From Muribaculaceae bacterium (GTDB lineage Bacteria > Bacillota > Clostridia > Lachnospirales > Lachnospiraceae), in contig JAMPHJ010000018.1 of assembly GCA_023663465.1 (NCBI GenBank), positions 1 through 37,618 on the forward strand: a stretch of 37,618 nt of DNA. Direction: 5' to 3'. Under the pieces are notes generated by a model. The model was not told the origin of the DNA, made no database searches, and saw only the letters and a list, made by a program, of their open reading frames with translations. This document shows positions 17,913 through 26,000 of this stretch, piece after piece. Within the stretch, counting starts at the first letter, position 1; each line of letters starts with the position of its first letter. A program made the translations under genes and the position numbers.

Positions 17913-18608
17913 ATGTCACAATTTTTTCAGGCTGAGGATGGCTACTATGCCCTCACCAAATCGGGGACGATTGTTTTTATGGTCATCGTCGCCCTGCTAA
18001 TCGTATCGATTGCCTTTCTCATCAAGCGGGAAACGGCGTCCGAAAAACCCCGGAAGCAAAAAGTCTTTTCCGCCAGACAGCTTGCCTTTTCCGCTATGGC
18101 GATTGCGCTCGGTTTTATTACTTCTTATATCAAAATCGTGCATATGCCTTGGGGGGGCTCGATTACGCTCTGCTCGATGCTGTTTGTCACGCTCATAGGC
18201 TATTGGTACGGACCCGCGGTAGGTCTCGTGGCGGGCTTCGCTTATGGGTTTCTGCAGTTCGTCCAGACCGGGGCAAGTTATATTCTTTCCCCCACGCAGG
18301 CGTGCATGGACTATATCCTGGCTTTTGCCGCCCTGGGTCTGTCCGGTTTATTCTACCGGAAAACGAACGGACTCATCAAAGGGTATCTTTTCGCTATTTT
18401 CATGCGGGGGGTCTTTCATTCCATCGGCGGTTACTTATACTGGATGGACTATATGCCGGATTCTTTTCCGCGATTCCTTGTCCCCGTCTATCCGATTGCT
18501 TATAATTATGCCTATATTCTGGCGGAAGGGTTAATAACGGTAGTTATTTTATCTATACCGGCGGTGAAAAATGCTATGGGAAGAGTGAAAATATTGGCTA
18601 CGGAATAA
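17913..18608 (+). CDS. thiT: Energy-coupled thiamine transporter S component ThiT
   Basis: ThiT binds thiamine in the membrane and works with the shared ECF energising module (EcfA, EcfA', EcfT), which is not encoded in this window. The 231-residue protein carries the family blocks MPWGGSITLCSMLFV (about 79-93) and YGFLQFVQTGASYILSPTQ (about 110-128), then HSIGGYLYWMDYMPD and PIAYNYAYILAEG with the His, Trp, Tyr and Asn residues that line the thiamine pocket. It has an extra N-terminal membrane segment (about 20-38) before the region where shorter ThiT proteins begin. The TPP riboswitch directly upstream supports the substrate. The AAGGAGG site fixes the start. Confidence 0.95.
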   Translation: MSQFFQAEDGYYALTKSGTIVFMVIVALLIVSIAFLIKRETASEKPRKQKVFSARQLAFSAMAIALGFITSYIKIVHMPWGGSITLCSMLFVTLIGYWYGPAVGLVAGFAYGFLQFVQTGASYILSPTQACMDYILAFAALGLSGLFYRKTNGLIKGYLFAIFMRGVFHSIGGYLYWMDYMPDSFPRFLVPVYPIAYNYAYILAEGLITVVILSIPAVKNAMGRVKILATE

Positions 18609-18645
18609 GGTTTTCATTTATGAAACTAAGATTTCGCAGCCGTCC

Positions 18646-18793
18646 GTTGTACAGAAAATACAATCCAACGCAGGCACGCTCTCGCTACGGTTCAAACGCA
18701 GCGGATACTAAGTTCAAAAGCCGCGAGGCGTCTTTTTCACTAAGTACCGGCGTTTTCACAGTGCCTGCTTATGGATTGTATTTTCTGTACAAC
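18646..18793. repeat. 148-bp palindromic element with near-perfect terminal inverted repeats
   Basis: The left arm at 18646-18677 and right arm at 18761-18793 are inverted copies. The outer 22 bases, beginning GTTGTACAGAAAATACAATC, are perfect, and GGCAC/GTGCC blocks continue inward. The core (18669-18732) matches the minus strand of 1-64. The element sits between the convergent thiT and nagA genes and could end transcription of both. It has the size and shape of a MITE-like or structured intergenic repeat. Nothing else is seen in 18609-18831. Confidence 0.85.
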
Positions 18794-18831
18794 TACATAT
18801 TGTTAAAATTGAGGTTGCAAGTATCTACCTG

Positions 18832-19980
18832 CTAGGTCCTGTCTACCACGGTTTCCCCGTCCAGAATGACTTGCTGTAGCGTCAGGTCTGCTTTTTTTAA
18901 TAATACTACATCTGCATGTTTCCCGCTGGATATGCTTCCGTATTCTTCGTAGATGCCGATGCATTTTGCGGGATTGGCAGTGGCGCATTTGACGGCGGAT
19001 TCTAATGGAATGCCCATTTGAAGTACGATGGTCCGCATACAGTCCAAAAGATTGGTGACGGAGCCGGCAATGGTTCCATCCTGTAGTGTTGCAAGATTTC
19101 CCGTAACTTTTACGTCCTGACCGCCCAGCGTATAGTCGCCATCTTCTAACCCGGTCGCACGCATACTGTCGCTGATTAAGATAATACGCTCATCACCAAA
19201 AATCTTAAAAGATGTCCGAACCGCCGACGGATGGATATGCACTCCGTCGCAAATCATTTCTACCTCGACTTTTTCCTTATCCGCAGCGGCGCCGATTACG
19301 CCCGGCTTCCTATGATTATAAGGATTCATTGCATTATACAGGTGGGTCACATGGTCTGCGCCTTTTTCAAAAGCTTCCACAGCAGTCTCATAATCTGCTG
19401 CGGTATGCGCCAGAGACATAATCACTTCCCCGTGTCTTTTCTCAATCAGCTCCATAGCGCCTTCCTGTTCCGGTGCAATGGCAAGCAGTTTCACACGTTT
19501 TCCAGAAGCTTCATTCAGTCTGTCAAATACGGCGATATCCGGCTTCTGTATATAGTCCTCGTTCTGCGCGCCCTTTTTGGCAGGGGATACGAACGGTCCT
19601 TCCATGTTGATTCCCTGAAAACGCGCCCTTGCTTCCAATTTTCCTTCTTCTGCATATGCTTTTGCCATGCGGCAGATAGTAAGAAGCGTATCCTCTGCAA
19701 GCGTCATCGTCGCCGGTACGATATTGGTCACACCGACAGAAACCTCATAAGCTGCCATAGCGTCCACGGCTTCCCTCGTCCCATCGCTGAAATCATGTCC
19801 CATGCAGCCATGAAAATGAATATCTGTCAGTCCCGGTATGGCGTAACACCCTGCAGCGTCGATTACCAGATTGTCCGTTACCTTATCCGCACTATCCACA
19901 AAAAAAGCGCCGTCTATATAGATATCCTTTTCCAGAAACCGCCCATCTTCCGTAAACACCCCCGCATTTTTAATAATCAT
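18832..19980 (-). CDS. nagA: N-acetylglucosamine-6-phosphate deacetylase
   Basis: The enzyme removes acetate from GlcNAc-6-phosphate to give glucosamine-6-phosphate. The 382-residue length fits the family. Amidohydrolase metal ligands and active-site blocks are visible: HFHGCMGHDF (about 55-64), NMEGPFVSPAKKGAQ (about 124-138), SLAHTAADYETA with the first metal His, HLYNAMNPYNHRKPG (about 218-232), DGVHIHP and the catalytic Asp in ISDSMRATGLEDG (about 272-284). GGGGG precedes the ATG by about 11 bases. It is the last gene of the nag/PTS operon, 165 bases after nagB, with a structured repeat filling that gap. Confidence 0.97.
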   Translation of the reverse strand: MIIKNAGVFTEDGRFLEKDIYIDGAFFVDSADKVTDNLVIDAAGCYAIPGLTDIHFHGCMGHDFSDGTREAVDAMAAYEVSVGVTNIVPATMTLAEDTLLTICRMAKAYAEEGKLEARARFQGINMEGPFVSPAKKGAQNEDYIQKPDIAVFDRLNEASGKRVKLLAIAPEQEGAMELIEKRHGEVIMSLAHTAADYETAVEAFEKGADHVTHLYNAMNPYNHRKPGVIGAAADKEKVEVEMICDGVHIHPSAVRTSFKIFGDERIILISDSMRATGLEDGDYTLGGQDVKVTGNLATLQDGTIAGSVTNLLDCMRTIVLQMGIPLESAVKCATANPAKCIGIYEEYGSISSGKHADVVLLKKADLTLQQVILDGETVVDRT

Positions 19981-20044
19981 CCCAACATTTCCCCCTTCCT
20001 ACCTATTTTCCATGTCTGCTATTCCTTGATATCACCAATTCCCC

Positions 20045-20151
20045 GGAAGAATGGCGCGCAGAGCCATTCTTCCATGTGAAGCGGATTTGCCTCGCAAATC
20101 CTAGAATATCTTAGTCTGCGTCCTTTGCAGACTTAGATATTCTCTTCACAT
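20045..20151. repeat. Three-hairpin structured repeat between nagB and nagA
   Basis: An 11-bp hairpin GGAAGAATGGC / GCCATTCTTCC (20045-20073) adjoins a closed three-way junction. The junction's outer stem is ATGTGAAG (20074-20081) with CTTCACAT (20144-20151). Inside it are GGATTTGC / GCAAATCC (20083-20101) and a 17-bp stem with one mismatch (20103-20119 with 20127-20143). The right outer arm contains the nagB stop codon. It may set the ratio of nagB to nagA mRNA, or be a mobile palindrome inserted at the gene end. Confidence 0.8.
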
Positions 20152-20877
20152 TTCACATTCTGAGAGCGCCGCTTCATCCGCCACAATCGTTACATCGCCA
20201 TGAAGCTGCAAAATGGAAGCCTGTACCTTCGGGGTAATCGCTCCAAAGAACGCCTCTTTGACGATTGCCGCCTTATCTTTTCCGCTGACCACTACCAGAA
20301 TTTTTTTCGCCTGCATAATCGTCTGGATTCCCATCGTATATGCCTGGCGGGGCACGTCTTCTATGGAAGCAAAGAAGCGTTGATTTGCCTTAATCGTGGA
20401 TTCTGATAAATCTACGCAATGCGTCTTTGCCTTAAATTCATCCCCTGGCTCGTTGAAACCGATATGCCCATTATGCCCAAGCCCCAGCAGTTGTATGTCC
20501 ACGCCGCCCGCTGCCTCTATCACCCGGTTATAGTCCTGACATGCCTTGTCGCTGTCCGGTTCTGTTCCATCGGGCAGGAATGTGCGGCTCTTATCAATGT
20601 TTACCTTGCCAAACAAGTGTTCGTTCATAAAATAATAATAGCTCTGATCGTTTTCTTTCGTCAGTCCCTTATACTCGTCCAGATTCACTGTCGTCACGCC
20701 GGAAAAGTCTAAATCCCCCTTCTGATACCATTCTACCAGCTGCGCATAAGTCCCGATAGGCGTAGAACCGGTAGCAAGTCCCAGCACGCAGTCCGGTTTC
20801 ATAATCACCTGCGCCGATAGGATATTTGCCGCCTTCCTGCTCATATCCTGATAATCTTTCGCCCTGACAATCCTCAT
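20146..20877 (-). CDS. nagB: Glucosamine-6-phosphate deaminase
   Basis: It converts glucosamine-6-phosphate to fructose-6-phosphate and ammonia. The 243-residue protein starts at the ATG at 20877 (MRIVRAKDYQDMS), preceded by GGAGG; an in-frame ATG 30 bases earlier lacks such a site. Motifs are GLATGSTPIGTY (about 34-45), the catalytic Asp in TVNLDEYKGL (about 63-72) and GLGHNGHIGFNEPGDEF (about 127-143) with the proton-relay His. The C-terminus ends SECEM, and its last codons and stop lie inside the arm of the structured repeat at 20045-20151, so its 3' end may have been reshaped by that element. It is cotranscribed with the PTS genes upstream and nagA downstream. Confidence 0.96.
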   Translation of the reverse strand: MRIVRAKDYQDMSRKAANILSAQVIMKPDCVLGLATGSTPIGTYAQLVEWYQKGDLDFSGVTTVNLDEYKGLTKENDQSYYYFMNEHLFGKVNIDKSRTFLPDGTEPDSDKACQDYNRVIEAAGGVDIQLLGLGHNGHIGFNEPGDEFKAKTHCVDLSESTIKANQRFFASIEDVPRQAYTMGIQTIMQAKKILVVVSGKDKAAIVKEAFFGAITPKVQASILQLHGDVTIVADEAALSECEM

Positions 20878-20917
20878 TTCCTGTCCTCCTTTTTCCATCT
20901 TATACAATTGCTATGTG

Positions 20918-20944
20918 AAAAGAACGGAGACCCGAAGGTCTCCG
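20918..20944 (-). terminator. Hairpin with U-tract between nagE and nagB
   Basis: CGGAGACC CGAA GGTCTCCG forms a perfect 8-bp stem with a four-base loop (20925-20944). On the minus strand it is followed by TTCTTTT. It lies between the EIICB gene and nagB, so it probably gives partial termination and lower expression of nagB-nagA relative to the PTS genes. Confidence 0.75.
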
Positions 20945-20982
20945 ATCTGCTAGGATTTTGGTATTCCCGGATATTCTAATAC

Positions 20983-22452
20983 CTATAACATCTTCTTCAT
21001 TTCATCAGCCACAAACTGTACTTTCGTACCTACGATAACCTGCACCGCGTTTTTACTAGGTCTCATAACACCTGCAACTCCTGCGGATTTGATTTTCTTC
21101 TCATCAACCAAAGTATAATCCTTGATTTCCATACGAAGTCTTGTAATGCAGTTATCCAATGTGGTAATGTTTTCTTTTCCGCCAAGTCCTTCTAAGATGA
21201 TAGAAGCCACTTCGGTAAAGTTGTTGTTAGCAAGAACTACTTTTTTCTCTGTCTCTACATCGTCATCTTCTCTTCCGGGTGTCTTTAAGTCAAATTTCAC
21301 GATAGCGAAACGGAATACGAAGTAGAATACGACAAACGCTGCCAGACCGAGAGGAATAATCATCCATGTATTCTGTGCCGCCGGTAAGGAAGCCGAGAAT
21401 ACGAGGTCCGTTGCGCCGGCGCTGAAACTGAAACCAGCCCTAAAGCCAACCAGCGTTACAATTACTGTAAAGATACCGTATAACAATGCATAAATCAGAT
21501 ACAGAGCAGGCGCCAGGAACATGAAACCAAATTCAAAAGGCTCCGTAACACCGCAGATAAATGCACAGACAGCTGCGGAAGCAACAAGACCAATTGCGAC
21601 TTTTTTCTTACCTTCTTTTGCCGTATGAACCATTGCAAGCGCCGCGCCTGGAATACCGAACATCATACAAGGGAAGAACCCGGACATATACATACCGAGG
21701 CTCCATGTAACGTCAGCGCTCGTCTCGCCCGCCCAGAAGTGGGACAAATCGCCAAGCCCGATGGTGTCAAACCAGAATACGTTGTTCAAAGCATGATGCA
21801 GACCTGTCGGAATCAAAAGTCTGTTCAAGAATGCATAAATACCTGCGCCTACTGCGCCGAGTCCTACGATTGCTTCGCCAACGGAAATCAGTATGCCGAA
21901 TACGATAGGCCATACTACCAGAAGAATCGCTGCCACAACGATAGAAACAACGCCTGAAACAATCGCTACACAGCGTTTGCCACTAAAGAAGGACAGCCAA
22001 TCCGGCAATTTCGTGGCTTTAAATTTGTTGTAGCAAGTTGCTCCGATAATACCTGCAAGAATACCGATAAACGGATTTGCAATTTTATCAAATGCCAATG
22101 TCTTGTTTGCGCTTTCCAGGATGGACGGCATCAAGGTGGAAACGGTGCCTGTAGCAAGCAGATTGGTTATCATCAGCCAGGAAGCAAATGCAGCCAGACC
22201 TGCCGTACCGTCGTGGTCGTCAGCCATTCCGACGCCGACGCCGATTACGAATAACAGCGCCATATTGTCGATTAATGCGCCGCCTGCTTTTACCAGAAAG
22301 AATCCCAGCATATTCAGAAAACCGCTCATTTCACCGCCCTGCATAGTTGCCGGACAAAGTGCGTATCCAATTCCCATCAGGATACCGCAGATTGGCAGAC
22401 ATGCTACTGGCAGCATCAAGGATTTCCCTAATTTTTGTAAGTATTTCATCAT
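20983..22452 (-). CDS. nagE: PTS N-acetylglucosamine-type EIICB component
   Basis: This is the membrane permease and phosphotransfer subunit that imports and phosphorylates a sugar. The 489-residue protein has a glucose/GlcNAc-type IIC domain (about 1-370, about ten membrane segments; blocks GLHHALNNVFWFDTIG and GVTEPFEFGFMFLAP). The C-terminal IIB domain (about 405-489) has the phosphorylated Cys in LDNCITRLRM. No IIA domain is attached; IIA is encoded separately in the same operon. GlcNAc is the best guess because nagB and nagA follow, although glucose cannot be excluded from sequence alone. Two adjacent ATG codons offer equivalent starts behind a GGGGG box. Confidence 0.92.
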   Translation of the reverse strand: MMKYLQKLGKSLMLPVACLPICGILMGIGYALCPATMQGGEMSGFLNMLGFFLVKAGGALIDNMALLFVIGVGVGMADDHDGTAGLAAFASWLMITNLLATGTVSTLMPSILESANKTLAFDKIANPFIGILAGIIGATCYNKFKATKLPDWLSFFSGKRCVAIVSGVVSIVVAAILLVVWPIVFGILISVGEAIVGLGAVGAGIYAFLNRLLIPTGLHHALNNVFWFDTIGLGDLSHFWAGETSADVTWSLGMYMSGFFPCMMFGIPGAALAMVHTAKEGKKKVAIGLVASAAVCAFICGVTEPFEFGFMFLAPALYLIYALLYGIFTVIVTLVGFRAGFSFSAGATDLVFSASLPAAQNTWMIIPLGLAAFVVFYFVFRFAIVKFDLKTPGREDDDVETEKKVVLANNNFTEVASIILEGLGGKENITTLDNCITRLRMEIKDYTLVDEKKIKSAGVAGVMRPSKNAVQVIVGTKVQFVADEMKKML

Positions 22453-22563
22453 ATCACTATACCCCCTTTTTTCATTGTTGGCTCCGCCCTAGCCACGGAA
22501 CCTGTAACCCTACTTTATATTCTATGGAACTATCCCCAAGAATATCATCATCATTACAGCGCC

Positions 22564-22821
22564 TTATAGATTTTCCTTAAAAAAGGTCTGCATTTCTTCC
22601 AATGCTGTCTCTTCATCCTCCCCTTCTATCTGGCAGGACACTTCCATGCCTTGTTTGATGCCAAGCCCCATCAGCATAATCAGCTTCTTGGCGTCCGCGC
22701 TCTTTCCGTTGCCGCTGATGGTAATTTTACTTTGCAGGCTTGCAGCTTTCTTGACCAGAAGCCCCGCGGGTCTTGCATGGATGCCTACCGGGTCCTGAAT
22801 CACATACTGAAATTCCTTCAT
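22564..22821 (-). CDS. ptsH: HPr phosphocarrier protein with Lys in place of Ser46
   Basis: HPr carries phosphate from enzyme I to EIIA. The 85-residue protein has the active His15 in the block PVGIHARPAG. Aligned by eye without gaps to Bacillus subtilis HPr, its residue 46 (codon 22684-22686, AAG) is Lys in ADAKKLIMLMGLGIKQG, where the HPr-kinase target Ser46 normally lies in LKSIMGVMSLGI. It should therefore work in transport but not be phosphorylated at that site and not serve as CcpA corepressor. It sits between EIICB and enzyme I in the nag operon. A run of eight G forms part of its ribosome binding site on the coding strand. Confidence 0.95.
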   Translation of the reverse strand: MKEFQYVIQDPVGIHARPAGLLVKKAASLQSKITISGNGKSADAKKLIMLMGLGIKQGMEVSCQIEGEDEETALEEMQTFFKENL

Positions 22822-22842
22822 CGAATCCCCCCCCTGTCCTTT

Positions 22843-24459
22843 TTATGAAATATCTCTTACTGCTTTACGCACCTTCAATACGGAAGAAGCGGATACGCTC
22901 AGCTCATCTACCCCCATATTGAGGAAAGTTTCCGTCAAATCTGTATCTGCCGCCAGTTCCCCGCAGATTCCCGCCCAGATTCCGTTTTGGTGTGCGTTTG
23001 TTACCGTCATTTCTATCAGTTTCAGAACTGCCGGATGATGCGTGTCGCAAGTGCTCTCCAGCTTCTGATTCTGCCTGTCTACCGCCAGTGTATATTGCGT
23101 CAAATCATTGGTTCCGATACTGAAAAAATCCACTTCTTTCGCCAGCTCATCCGATATCAGCGCCGCTGCCGGCGTCTCAATCATAATCCCCAGTTCCACG
23201 TCTTTCATCGGATAGCCTTCTATCGCAAGCTCTGCTCTTACCTGCCCTACGATTTCCTTAATCCGTCTGACTTCGTTCACGGAAACCACCATAGGGAACA
23301 TAATCGCCGCCCTGCCATATGCTGAGGCGCGGTAAATGGCGCGAAGCTGTGTCATGAAGATTTCCGGTCTGTCTAAACAGATTCTAATCGCCCGGTATCC
23401 CAGCGCAGGATTTTCCTCTTCTTCCAGCTTAAAATAATCTACTTTCTTATCCGCCCCGATATCCAGCGTCCGAATGACTACCTTCTTATCCTGCATCTTC
23501 TCAAGAACCGTCTTATAGCTTACAAACTGCTCTTCTTCCGTCGGAAACGTGTCTCTTCCAAGATAAAGAAACTCACTTCTGAATAACCCAATTCCTCCGG
23601 CATCAGCAGATAATGCGCCCTCTGCATCTTCCACTTTGCCGATATTGGCAAACACATCGATTCGTCTGCCGTCCTTAGTGACATTGTCCTGCCCTTTTAA
23701 CTGCTCTAATGCCTCTAAATCAGCCACCCACTGATTTTTACGAAGAATCATTTCATCTAAAATATCCTGCTTAGGTTCTATCAGAAACTCCCCGTTAAAT
23801 CCGTCTACCACGCCGATTTTGCCGTTTAATTCTTCCCCGGCTTTCATCTGCGTATTCACAAGCGCCGGAAGATTCATGCTCCGCGCCAGAATCGCCGTAT
23901 GGGAATTGGCGGAACCGCGCAGCGTTACAAAGGCAAGAATCTTATTTTTATCCATCTTGACCGTCTCGCTCGGCGTCAAATCATCGGCGACTACAATCAC
24001 CGGATCCTCTGCAAGAATGCCATCTTCCGGGATACCCGCCAGAATCCGTATGACCCTTTTGGAAATATCGTGGATATCCGCCGCCCTTGCCTTCATGTAA
24101 TCGTCGTCCATAGCGGCAAACATTTCTGAAAACTGCGCCTCTGCCGTATCCACTGCATATTCCGCGTTCCAGCCGTCTCCTATCACCGCCCTGATGGCGT
24201 CTAAATAATCTTCATCCTCTAACATCATCCGGTGGATTTCAAAAATCATGGCATGGTCTTCGCCTACACTCGCAAGCGCCTTATCATAGAGTACGCCAAG
24301 CTGCGTTTTCGCCTGCTCCACCGCATTTTCAAAACGGCTCCGTTCTGCTTCTTTATCTTCTATCGCCGTCTTCACAACCTGATATTCCTGTTTCTGATAC
24401 CAACAGATTCTGCCGATGGCAATTCCTTTCAGTACGCTCTTTCCGGTATATTTTTCCAT
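22843..24459 (-). CDS. ptsI: PTS enzyme I (PEP-protein phosphotransferase)
   Basis: It takes phosphate from phosphoenolpyruvate and passes it to HPr. The 538-residue protein is slightly shorter than the usual 570 or so. The N-terminal HPr-binding/phosphohistidine domain contains the active His in RGSANSHTAILARS (about 185-198). The C-terminal PEP-binding barrel has GGIGLFRSEFLYLGRDTFPTEEEQ (about 290-313), RTLDIGADKK, NPALGYRAIR, the signature DFFSIGTNDLTQYTLAVDRQN (about 435-455) and the catalytic Cys in WAGICGELA. GGAGG lies before the ATG. It is 13 bases from crr and 21 from ptsH. Whether the genome has another ptsHI pair cannot be seen here. Confidence 0.96.
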   Translation of the reverse strand: MEKYTGKSVLKGIAIGRICWYQKQEYQVVKTAIEDKEAERSRFENAVEQAKTQLGVLYDKALASVGEDHAMIFEIHRMMLEDEDYLDAIRAVIGDGWNAEYAVDTAEAQFSEMFAAMDDDYMKARAADIHDISKRVIRILAGIPEDGILAEDPVIVVADDLTPSETVKMDKNKILAFVTLRGSANSHTAILARSMNLPALVNTQMKAGEELNGKIGVVDGFNGEFLIEPKQDILDEMILRKNQWVADLEALEQLKGQDNVTKDGRRIDVFANIGKVEDAEGALSADAGGIGLFRSEFLYLGRDTFPTEEEQFVSYKTVLEKMQDKKVVIRTLDIGADKKVDYFKLEEEENPALGYRAIRICLDRPEIFMTQLRAIYRASAYGRAAIMFPMVVSVNEVRRIKEIVGQVRAELAIEGYPMKDVELGIMIETPAAALISDELAKEVDFFSIGTNDLTQYTLAVDRQNQKLESTCDTHHPAVLKLIEMTVTNAHQNGIWAGICGELAADTDLTETFLNMGVDELSVSASSVLKVRKAVRDIS

Positions 24460-24472
24460 TCCAGCGCCTCCT

Positions 24473-24958
24473 TTATTTACGCAGATTCATGATATCGTCC
24501 CCTGCTTCCACATCCCTCGGCTCTGCTGGTTCTATTTCCGAAAAATCGTCCGAATTGCATATAATAATAGGTGTTATTATATCGTATCCTTCGGCTGCAA
24601 TCTGCTCCAAATCCGCCTCTAACAGTAAATCACCCTTCTGTACCGTCTGTCCTTCTGTCGCATGAATCGTAAAATGTTTCCCATCCAGTTTGACCGTATC
24701 CAGTCCCACATGAATCAGCACTTCCGCGCCTTCGCTGCTCGTGACTGCCGCCGCGTGACCGGTGGGAAAAACAGTGGCAACCGTCCCCTCTACCGGCGAA
24801 CAGATCCGGTTATCGGAAGGAATCAGTGCGACTCCTTTTCCAAGGATTTCCTCACTAAAGGTAGGGTCGCTTACCTCCTTAATACTGACCAACTTTCCTG
24901 CCGCCGGCGCGCCAACCGCTATGCCGCCCTTACCGAATAAATTTTGAAAAAGTTTCAT
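24473..24958 (-). CDS. crr: PTS glucose-family EIIA component
   Basis: This is a 161-residue soluble IIA(Glc)-type protein that passes phosphate from HPr to the IIB domain of the EIICB two genes downstream. The fold blocks are GKLVSIKEVSDPTFSEEILGKGVAL (about 21-45), PVEGTVATVFPTGHAAAVTS (about 56-75, containing the first active-site His), and the phosphorylated His in VLIHVGLDTVKLDG (about 80-93). It is a stand-alone protein rather than a fused domain. A strong GAGAGGGGGG site precedes its ATG. Its separate position between the antiterminator and enzyme I suggests it may serve more than one permease. Confidence 0.93.
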   Translation of the reverse strand: MKLFQNLFGKGGIAVGAPAAGKLVSIKEVSDPTFSEEILGKGVALIPSDNRICSPVEGTVATVFPTGHAAAVTSSEGAEVLIHVGLDTVKLDGKHFTIHATEGQTVQKGDLLLEADLEQIAAEGYDIITPIIICNSDDFSEIEPAEPRDVEAGDDIMNLRK

Positions 24959-24973
24959 GAAAGTCCCCCCTCT

Positions 24974-25813
24974 CTAACAGATATATAAATTTTTCATACG
25001 CCGGATATTCAATGCCAGATAAATTTTCTCTTCTTCCGTCATACTGCACTGATATTCCTTCCCGATGTAGCTGTTTACGTTATTAATCAGCTCATATTCT
25101 TCCTTATAATGTTCCTCGACGAAACGATAGAGCTGTTCGTCCCTTCTTCCTCTCATCGGTTCTTCCATGACCAGCCGGTTCGCCAACTGTTTCAAATCGG
25201 AAATCAGTCTGTCTTTCGGATAGTTCCTGTCCTCTGGAATCGCAACCTGCCGCTCGATTATTTCCATCATTTCGCGCATCATCTTAATCATGATAAAGGT
25301 AGTTCCCATCGCCGTATTGGATTCCCCATTTACAATATGAAGGGCGATGGACGCCGCCTCGTCTTCCGTCATGCGACACCCCGTTCTTTCCCCTATCAGC
25401 TCCAGTGCATATCTTCCAACCGAATACTCTACCGGATAAAAGAGCTTTACTTCATCATATAACGCATTGTTAAAATTCATTCCTTCCCGATATCGTTTCA
25501 ATGCAAAATTGATATGGTCTGTCAGCGTCAGATAGACATTCGGATTCAGCATAATTCCCAGACTTTCCTTTGCATAAGCGATGATATCCATCGATAACCT
25601 GATATGCTCCAACGGAAGAGAAGCCAGCAGTTCCTTGAAATGCTCCGTATCATCCATATTTTCCAGTTTGAAGATTTTCTCAATTTTCCCATCCTCAACC
25701 TCACTGCCCGGCTTCTTCTCAAAACCGATACCCCTTCCCATAGCAATGAGTTCAATCCCTTTGTCGTTTCTTGACGAAATGATATTATTGTTGATTACCT
25801 TTTCGACACGCAC
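24974..25813 (-). CDS. BglG/LicT-family transcription antiterminator
   Basis: This RNA-binding regulator frees the operon from a leader terminator when the sugar is present. The 279-residue protein has the N-terminal CAT RNA-binding domain (about 1-57; VINNNIISSRNDKGIELIAMGRGIGFEKKPG). Two PTS regulation domains follow (about 65-170 and 171-279) with conserved His residues in HIRLSMDII, LTDHINFALKR, ALHIVNGE and FVEEHYKEE that can be phosphorylated by PTS proteins. The start is GTG at 25813. It is the first gene of the operon, and its leader carries the cognate RAT, so it controls itself as well as the PTS and nag genes. It could equally be named LicT or GlcT-like. Confidence 0.93.
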   Translation of the reverse strand: MRVEKVINNNIISSRNDKGIELIAMGRGIGFEKKPGSEVEDGKIEKIFKLENMDDTEHFKELLASLPLEHIRLSMDIIAYAKESLGIMLNPNVYLTLTDHINFALKRYREGMNFNNALYDEVKLFYPVEYSVGRYALELIGERTGCRMTEDEAASIALHIVNGESNTAMGTTFIMIKMMREMMEIIERQVAIPEDRNYPKDRLISDLKQLANRLVMEEPMRGRRDEQLYRFVEEHYKEEYELINNVNSYIGKEYQCSMTEEEKIYLALNIRRMKNLYIC

Positions 25814-25891
25814 GTTCCATTCCCCATTTAATCCATTCGTAAAACCATAAAACCAATTCCACTAACGTAAATTTCCAGAAATCATTTTCAT

Positions 25892-25948
25892 AAAAAAAAC
25901 CAAATTTCATAAACCAGCGCAATCGTTGTATTTACAAAATTCGGTTTT
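25892..25948 (-). terminator. Leader terminator competing with the RAT hairpin
   Basis: On the minus strand AAAACCGAATTT (25937-25948) pairs with AAATTTGGTTTT (25896-25907) with one mismatch and is followed by a T run. Its 5' arm overlaps the 3' end of the RAT, so both structures cannot form together. Confidence 0.85.
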
Positions 25949-25971
25949 GCCTGTTTGCACAGTAACAATCC
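25943..25971 (-). promoter_or_regulatory. RAT (ribonucleic antiterminator) site
   Basis: The 29-base element begins GGATTGTTACTG and ends CAGGCAAAACC on the minus strand. It differs from characterised LicT/SacY-type RAT sequences mainly in the loop. It lies downstream of the promoter at 26001-26029 and is the expected target of the antiterminator encoded next. Confidence 0.93.
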
Positions 25972-26000
25972 AAATAAAAATTACTTTATTCATAGTTTTG

